This document shows positions 39,501-48,500 of a DNA stretch of 64,000 nt, piece by piece. The position numbers were made by a program, and so were the translations under genes. The stretch is from NCBI GenBank assembly GCA_008508345.1, contig QNGE01002394.1, positions 22,620 through 86,619 of the forward strand. The letters run 5' to 3'. This DNA comes from Paragonimus westermani (Eukaryota; Platyhelminthes; Trematoda; Plagiorchiida; Troglotrematidae). Within the stretch, counting starts at the first letter, position 1. Each line of letters begins with the position of its first letter. Under the pieces are notes generated by a model. The model did no database searches. It was not told where the DNA came from and worked only from the letters and a program-made list of their open reading frames with translations.

Positions 39501-42500
39501 GAACTGGTCTTTGGCAATACATCGTGTTTTCTGCAACCGTGTCTTCCTTGTCTCCGCGCAAGTAGACTAGGAGAGGCCACATAGCAGGAACCCAGGTCTA
39601 GAAGTCAAGCAGTATTAGAACGTTTGGCAAGGGAAAGGCGCTTACAACAGTGCTTAAATGCCCCTAAGATTCTGTTTAAGTAAGGCGAGATGATGACCTA
39701 GTCTCTCGTGTAGTTAGAAAGAAAAGTCGGTCGGATCCTGGTGCACGCGTTTGTGAGTGGTCTGGAGTAGCCGTTTGACGTGAACAAATTATACGGGCAT
39801 TCTCTTTTTTTGTAACTCAGGCGTACCGAAGACGGTTACTCAACGAAATAAGGTTAGCACACCTTTATGTAACCGGATGGTTACCACAGAGAGACAATAT
39901 AATTCCAGTAGTTGTTAGTTTGAGACATACGGTCGTCCGTATGGTTCCATCGGATTTTCTCAACAATAGTACGTCCAGGAATGGCACTGTTGGATTGGTT
40001 TCTAGTTCCATGACAACTTGAAGATCCGGTAATACTTTATTGGTGATAACAAATACATCATCCACGTATCCCAGCCACAATGTTAGACGGTACTTGTGGA
40101 ACGCAGTTTTTTTCTCGAAGAATTGTGTCACGACCTTAGCAAGCGACAGTGGTTCTGGCATTCCACTGGCATGTCAACTGGAACCAAATCCAAATTTGCA
40201 TCAATTGGTTGGGATTTTCAAGGTTAACTGCTACCATCCCCATTTCATGCAAGACATCAGTGGAGAGACTGCTTCTTAAACACTGCGCAATCCTGCGGAA
40301 TATGGCCAAGGACTGTTAGTCAGGCCCCGTCACCAGGGTCATCAAAGTCCCAGTACGCGTTTACAGTGTCGTAGAGCGGAAAAGGGGAGAATCCCGTGTA
40401 GGGTGAATGAATAAGTCCTACAACATGCTGAACGGTCGTGGTGTTCAGAAAGTGATCAGTTTTCTACTCTAATCTTTGGCTGCTCTCGCCGGATGACACC
40501 TTTCCCAAGATCTTCATTCTTATCATCCAACTTCGATGCGGCCCTCTACGGATCGAAGTCTGCAACTCAGGAGGTGGCTGAGAAAATAATTCAGTTCTCT
40601 GTGGCGATAACTGCGGTTAACGAGAGGGTGACGACCATATTCTTCAATCGAGATTGATCACACGTGATTTGCGCTGTGCTCGGCATAGTTACGTGAATAA
40701 GGATCTGGAGAAAAGATTATGCGATATCAAATATCGGCTATGCGGTCTACAAACACCAACAACAACCTCGGTGCCCGATCGTTTCGAGAGGGGATACATT
40801 AATTGTCCTGCTAACTCCCATTGATAACCCTGTAACTAGGACTTCCGAGACAGGTCAATATCATTAAACCTGTTAGGCGATATTTTTGGATTACGGATAA
40901 TAATGACCGACTCTAGATAAGGACGCTCAAAGCTCGGAAGAGCTAGGACTTTATTGATGATGAGTGTGATACCGGGGAGCAAAACAGACATGAAACACCA
41001 ATCTGGAACCCGTCCGATAAAAAACAAACTTTCTGAAATAGCTCCCAAAACGACTAGCGGTCTGTAACTCGCTCGGAGTGGAACTGCCGAATACATTTGT
41101 TGACCTCGAGTGGATTTTACATAACCCAATGGAACGTCCCAGACCAGACATTTCAGGCATGACATCAACAATAATAAAATCATCATCGGATGACTTACGT
41201 GCAACAGGACTTTGGGAAGTTAAAGTAGTTCAACGGAGAGGGATAACAGTCACGTTCGATACAAGCCTGAAAAGCGCAGTAAAAAGGTGTCTTAAAATTG
41301 TAGACGAAACTCATGTTTCATTTGAAAAAGTATGAAAACGAGGTGCTCCATAGTCAAATACACTTGGAACGCCTTCTGATAGTTGAAAAATGGAAATAAT
41401 TGTTCTTTGTAGATATGTTCTAGACACCAACAGCCACTCTGGGGTCTAGTTCAATACAAATGGTACACGGTACAACACTTGCTTCATGCACGATCCGATC
41501 GATTTCATCTGTTGACACACCAGGTTGGACAGCGTTCACAGCTTCTTCCAGGACTTCCCGAGCCAGCTATGAGAACAAGTGCAAATAAAAAGAGTAAACA
41601 CTTTTATAAAGAAAAATCAGACAGAAAGATCTTAAGAGCCCACTAAAACTATTGACTGTTTACTTTAACCAAGGGATTAGTTCCTATGCAAGCCTTTTGT
41701 TGTCAGCGTTAACGAGGGCAGGAATACACCAGCAGCACAGACTGCAGCTTAAGTGTCGAACAAAATAGTCATAAGTGAAAGGTAAAATAGGGCGCAAGTC
41801 AAAACCAGGTTCATTACGCTCGAACGGTAATGATTCAATGCTGATGGGTTATCTCCATCAGTCAATATTGCAGAAACAAGGACAGAAACAAAAAAGGTTC
41901 AAATGCTGTGGACTGTAAATAGTGTTCCAAGCCGAAACTATGGCCACATTAAGGACGTTAGCCCAATTTTGTAGTTGTCCTTCTGTCAACAATGATGATA
42001 CAAAGGAATGGCGCTGAAGGTAACTCCCATCGATTGACGCCACGACGTCAAACAAACGAGTAAGCTACGGCTCGGCGTAACATTAGGATGCTGCTATAAC
42101 GTACCGGTTTATCCTTCCGAGGTAAAGTAACGTTCAACTATACACTGCACTGACTGACTGGTGGCCGTGATTGATGAAACCCAATACAGCATGTACAGTT
42201 GTTAACATTATTATTCAAACACGAGCCATCACGTAGGGTTTTGATCAGAAGCAGCTGATGACCTTCCTAACAAGTACAAATCGAAAGTACACCTCACCCA
42301 CACATTGGGTAGCGTTTGGAATTATCCATACGTCTCGATCACTGAAGAGGTCATTTTAGAAGGCAGCGTACTACTAGATGGCAACACCTTCAACCCTTTG
42401 TGTCCTAATTTACCACTGACTACACAGCAGCTCCATGACAGCCGAACACTGAACATACGGTTGCAGGTTCAAGCCCTGGTTATCACAACTGTCCTTACTG

Positions 42501-45500
42501 TGTTTTAGCAGCCTGATAGTAGCCAGTACAAATGTGACTGTCACATAGCAGTAGATGTCTGGCAGTGTAAAAGCCAAAAACAAATTTAACTTGAAACGGC
42601 AAAATATAGGATTGTTGTTTAAAGCAATCTAGCGATTAATGTACAATACGCTGCACCAGTGTGAACTGCATCACGCAGGCGGCTTCCAAGAATCACGGTA
42701 AATTGCAACTTGCCAAAGTAGTCTTCATGAATAAGGGCGCGTTCCTTGTCCGCAACTGGTTCATCGGTTATTCGAAAATCATCTTTCGTTTCGAAAGGAC
42801 AAAAGTATGAAAACCTCAGTTGATGCGAGACACTCAGGAATTCTTACGTCGAAGTTAAAAAATTAGAACTGGACTTCACAACAGTATTGTTTTCACGCAT
42901 CACTTATTCATCAGGTCCGACCTGTCAACGAGCTCGAAGGCACGAGCACCGATGCATCACTTCCACTGCTCTTAACAGATCTGGAAACCTTAATGATACC
43001 CCTGCCGGCCCAGATGGTGCCACCTCCAAAGTTCCCACACTAAGCTCACTGTCCAATCAACCCACCTTCAAGTGAACAGGGCCCATCAAACGAAAGCTAG
43101 TGAGTAATACCACAGAGTTTCGTGGAGGTGAGTGGAACCAACCAGATTATTACCGCCCAACAATCTTGCTTGCAGGTACTCCGAGAGAGACCCAGATACT
43201 ACGAGCTTCACAAGCACGAGAAACCTTCAGTACCAAAGCAGCTGATTGTGGTATCAATTTAGACGTTACATACCCTGACTTTGAAACAACGTAAAATTGC
43301 GTGGATCGAGCTCTCCTCCCACGCAGACGCCATCACGACGGGATGTGAGGTAGCCTCTATTACAGACCGGGATTTTGTCACCCCAATCAATCTTATACAG
43401 TGTGCACTGCATTTTGGCCGCCAGACAAGTTACAAAGATGCGACTTTGGAATCCATTCTTCGCCCGTCTTTTCCCACTTTTACTGTTAAACACAAATATG
43501 AATCACTGGTTTATTGCTGTCTATAACGATGATGATTCTAACCTTTATCAACGAGCCTCCCGTTTCAATTTCCTTTTCTTTATCGCTGATCGTTGACCTC
43601 ATGATCTAGCGAACATATAGAATGATCAGTCAGCATGATCGGTCTAAGATAAATAACCTTTACTCCTACGCTAAACGTTCCTTGCTGGTTAAACGCCACC
43701 ATCGTGATTGCCCATCTCTTCGCGAATTTCCAGCGGAGGACCTCGGCGAGTTTACCCAACGTTAGACTGAATACGAGGAACGCTAGTAGTGCATCAGTGT
43801 TGCTTCAGCTGCAGTGAATTACCATACAATTTTCGTCCAGTCACATTTCGAGAACGGAACTTGGATCTGGCCACCATCCCTTCAAGAGGACGAGCTGCTT
43901 TTCATACGAATGTGAGGACGTGTCACCAAGGCCGTCAGCAGACTTCAAGCTAGACTATACAAAGTTAGGGCACCACCGATGAACACGCATTCGTTAGGCT
44001 TCTATCAGAGCAGAACTAACTTACCCTCGACTTCCCGATCCTCAGAACTCTGCCATCGAAATAAGTGGTTATTTGGCGCAGTCTTTATTAACGCGCTGAC
44101 GAGTCATCTAAGTTAATATGAGATGCAGCACAGACCATTAAGTCATCATTGCGGCATATAGCCAATGCCAGCACGCAAAGCGTGTGGGGTTCCACCTCAC
44201 TATATGAGTTTCGCTGACCATATCTCTGTTCTTGAGACTTGGATTATTAAGCAGGAATGGATCCGAATGAAACATTTTTCTGACTGACTAACTTAAAGGG
44301 GTACGAGTAATCAAAAGTGTCGGGTGACGAGGCCATTTCCACGTATGTGAAAAGTCTGGTCTAATGGGGGGTCCTATCCATCTGCCAGGCTTTCCTTATT
44401 TAATACACCCCTACTGAATAATCTTAGGCAGAGGCAGCAGGGTTGTGTTGTATCCTAAAACGGACCTTAGCAAAAATCGCCCATGAATCAACGAGTTGGG
44501 CGAAAACTGTGGCAATATTCACTGGAGGCTGGAATGGAAAGAACTAAGTACAGTGCCAGTGATATATCGGCAAATCGCCGACGTAACAAACTCCTTACAC
44601 CAGCGTCTGGTCTGTATGCCGTACGAGGACTGCAGATGAAGGCGTATGATGTGCAGTAGTAAACTCCGGAAGGAAAGCTCCAATGAAGAAACCACAGCAC
44701 TTCGAGATGGTGCTCCTGTAGCCCCAACTATAACAAGATGGGAGCTGAGGTCAAAGGTTGCACGGTACTCGAAGCCCAGTATCTAACGGAAATGCGCATG
44801 GCTTCCATATAAGTCAAAAACAAAGAAAAGACGTTGGTTGGTAGCCAACAAGATGCCGGTTAGGGTGATTGTGGGGTTAGTGACAATTTGTGAAGACCGA
44901 AGAAGTTACCCGAGTACCCGTGGAGAAAGCGAAACATATCGCCGGGTTAGGGGAAAAACATAAGTGGGATCTCTTAGAGAAGATAGTATCTGGCCTTGAG
45001 AGGAATGGGGATTTGACGCTTGTGTAATACAGGAATGCCACAGTCAAGGGCTTGCCAGAACCTCTCACGAAAATCGATGGGGTTAGAAGGGGAGAGAGGG
45101 AGCGACTAGATATCATTTACAAAATCTATGACAGATGGACATATTGTGGTGTGTTGCCATCGAGTGGGTGTTAAGGTTGGGTAAATGATAAGGCATACCC
45201 CTGATGATCAGTGTAATTCGACGTGATGACTGAACTTCCCAATCAGAGACAACGAGAACAGCCCTTGACGGTAACCAGGAGGATCAGTCCAGCTACTTGG
45301 GATAGAGTCACAACTAAAAAGCGATATTAGAAGATGCCACTTTAGTACCAAGCCAAAAAAGGATACAAAGCGTAGTGGTTGCAACGTGCGCAGCTGACTC
45401 GATCACCTGTAGAAATATCAGACGTTTACAAAGGAGATAAAATTACTCCTACTGCACAGAATGCGCATCGCAGACAATCAGTCCGTTACGTGAAATTCTA

Positions 45501-48500
45501 AAACCAGGTGCGGATACCTAATGGAAAACTGGAAGAACGCTCAAGCCTAGCATCTGAACAACTAATCATTCATCGCTTGGCAAGACCTTACAGAAGTGAG
45601 AAGAATGAGAGTATACAACATTATGGACAACGACCGGGAAGAACGCTCACGGAAGCAGTTGTTACAGAGGTTTGGTTACGGCGGTACGGTAGTTAACGTT
45701 TCACATATTACTAGATACACAGGGGAATTGGTTATGTTGTGATCAGTCTGTACAGTGTGTACTCTGCGCCTTTAAGGTGTAAAACGTTGTTGTAAAATGG
45801 GATTGACACTGACCATACCTTTGTTATTGCAAACAGATCGTGAGAAACTGTCGGTTGCCTGTAATATTGCTGACAAAATGACCACAAGAATAACAAAAAA
45901 AGCTAAACACTCGCTAACCTCTTTCTCCTGTGTTATTGTAAACACGTCAGATTATCGACCGAAAGAAGGGATGAAAACGTGTGCGTACCCACGTTTATTT
46001 TACCCGTGTGCAAGGTGTACATGAGACCGCGGTGCTCGACCACCGCTGCTTCTGTTAGCCAGCCTGGTTGGATAGTACTGGCAACGCAAGAGTCAGTCGG
46101 CACGTACTAGGGAAAAGCGTAAGTTTGCAGCCGATGACCGAGACAATGGAAATACTGACGAAATGTACCCGGCTTGGTCATGAAAAAGTGTAGCGAACAA
46201 GTTTGTTTTCGGTTATTTACAATAAAGGTTAATACATAGATTAACCACATGCAGAAGACACTACACCAATGAAGGAAAGGGTTTGTCACCAGTGTCGGAA
46301 AAACTCAGTTTTGAGAGCTAGCCTCGTAGTAATTAATGAATCGACCTTACAAAATGAAGTTAACTGCCAATATAGTGATCATGACTGACTATTCTGTTCA
46401 GCTCAGAAACAAACACAAAGCAGAAGAATATCGAACGTTCTGATGAAAACGTTCTTGGGTATATAGTAGAAGAGAGGAGACGGGCGACGGTGGTCCTTGC
46501 AATCGTTAACACGCGGCTTTTGATATAATTTTACCACAAATCGAACAGAATGAGTCTGTGGAATAGATTTAGACTCCGTTGATTGGGCGGTGAGCAAGTG
46601 CGAACTAGCCTTTGTTGGGCTGCTAGCTGTCCGTGCCGAATGACTCGCCTGAAGGCGTTCACCTAATCGTTTATGTGGTGAGGCCTACGTAGCTCGTTCC
46701 GCGCTCGTTGGAATATGTATTCTCTTGTTAACGGAGAGTCCGCCACAACACGCATTGTTCCATAAGACTGCCAACAATTGAAAAAAAATCCAAGGCAGCC
46801 AGACGAAGACAATGTCATGATGTGAAAACCATAAGTGATCTGCTGAGAAGGGTCGGTATCTGCCACCCACTGTCTCTACTGCTGAGTGGGAACACTATCG
46901 GGCATGGCGGATGTGTATGAGGTTAATGGTTCTTCGCTAATAATTTTGTTTGTTTCGTCTCTTCCTCACACACTCCTAGTAGATCGCTGACGTCATTTCG
47001 CGGACCAGTGTTAGAACACATCGCAACCATGTGCAGGGCTCAAAACGTGAAACGATTATGGAACATAACCATGGAAACACTGGCAAAGCACCAGTCCACA
47101 AAAATACAGTACCAAGGCACGGGGTTGTCACAATGAACCGAAGTACATCGCTCACAACCTACCTCTTCAAGAACTCCTTAAACTGTATCCTAGAGGAAGC
47201 ATCGACTACGACTGGACAAACTATACCAGAGAATCGTGATTGTGCAACAGAAAACTTGTAGACGTACATACGAGATCCTAATCAAGACAGCTCTTTTCCG
47301 ACTGGTAGTCCATTCAGATCAGAAAAGGCAACAGCCTTCCAGACCGTTTCATAGTCTGTAGTATACAGTGACCACTGGCCGTGTGGCTTCCCTAAAGGCC
47401 TCGGCTGCATCCGTGTTTCATTGCTCGTCGGCCCTGTACGCATGATTCCGTGTACGTCTGCTATAAGAGGCCTGATACGAACTCAGTGCCACTTTCTTCC
47501 CTTGTTGCCGTTGCCCCCAGATTAGGCTAGAACTAACTACTTATCATACTTCCAAACATTGTTAAAAACATACCGGTTGTTTCCAAACCCTGACGCGTTC
47601 TTTTGGTTTGACGCTTGTTGTTTGCAAGGTGTAGAAACATTGATGCTGAATGTTTGAATAGGGACGTAGTTATTTTCAGTAGTTAGGTCCCTTCCCGTCC
47701 CCTTCTTTTTCCTTCTTTCTTTCTATATAACGTTTGCTTTTTCTTCATGGTTGTGTGGCAGTTAAGCATTAGTGTGAATCACTAATGTATTGCTGTCTAT
47801 GATGATGTTGAGATCACATTTCGACTGCTCTTCAGGAAAGGCGTTGTAAATTGTTGGTAGAAGAGGGTGGAGCGCATGGCCAATTGTCCACTACGAATAT
47901 TTGGGTGGTTGAGGATGTACGATATCAGAACCAGACTAGTGTGTTGAAATTCAGAAGATCGACTACCAGTCTTCTCTCAGCTTGCTGTATAGATTGCAGT
48001 CCGGGTGGTTTTTAAATCAAGAACACAACGGAGCTGGTGTTTTGGATAAGCAATCCAGTAAAGAACCCGTAAAACCTGACCGCTTCATGGTGTTTGATGG
48101 GATATATCTTATTATTTGCCTTTTCATAGGAGAAAGATGGCCTGGGCGACTGTCGAGAAAGTGAAAGGAACTCCTCTCCCACACACTTACCCTACCGACT
48201 TGAGGAGCAAAAAGTGACCAAAGTATCAGAAGAACTTAATAAATATGTAATATAAAGGACTGTTTTATCACAGGGAATTGTTACCTTTGAAGTGACGCGC
48301 ATGCATTGAATTTCATCGTCGTCCAACGTCAGAATCACATGTGATCCCTTGGCTTGTCGCTCAGAATGAGGGATGCCTAGCTTCATCAAATAATGTTCAA
48401 AATAAATACCTGAATCCGAGTAATCAGGGCGTTGGATGGATGCGGGTAAGGTTCTTGTGGGTGTCTGAAATAAACGAATAAACATAACCGGTACAAAGGG

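Noticed and set aside
42430..42485. B-box-like GCAGGTTCAAGCCCTGG suggesting a tRNA
   Set aside because: The T-arm-like hairpin is fair, but no A box, acceptor stem or anticodon arm can be folded upstream.
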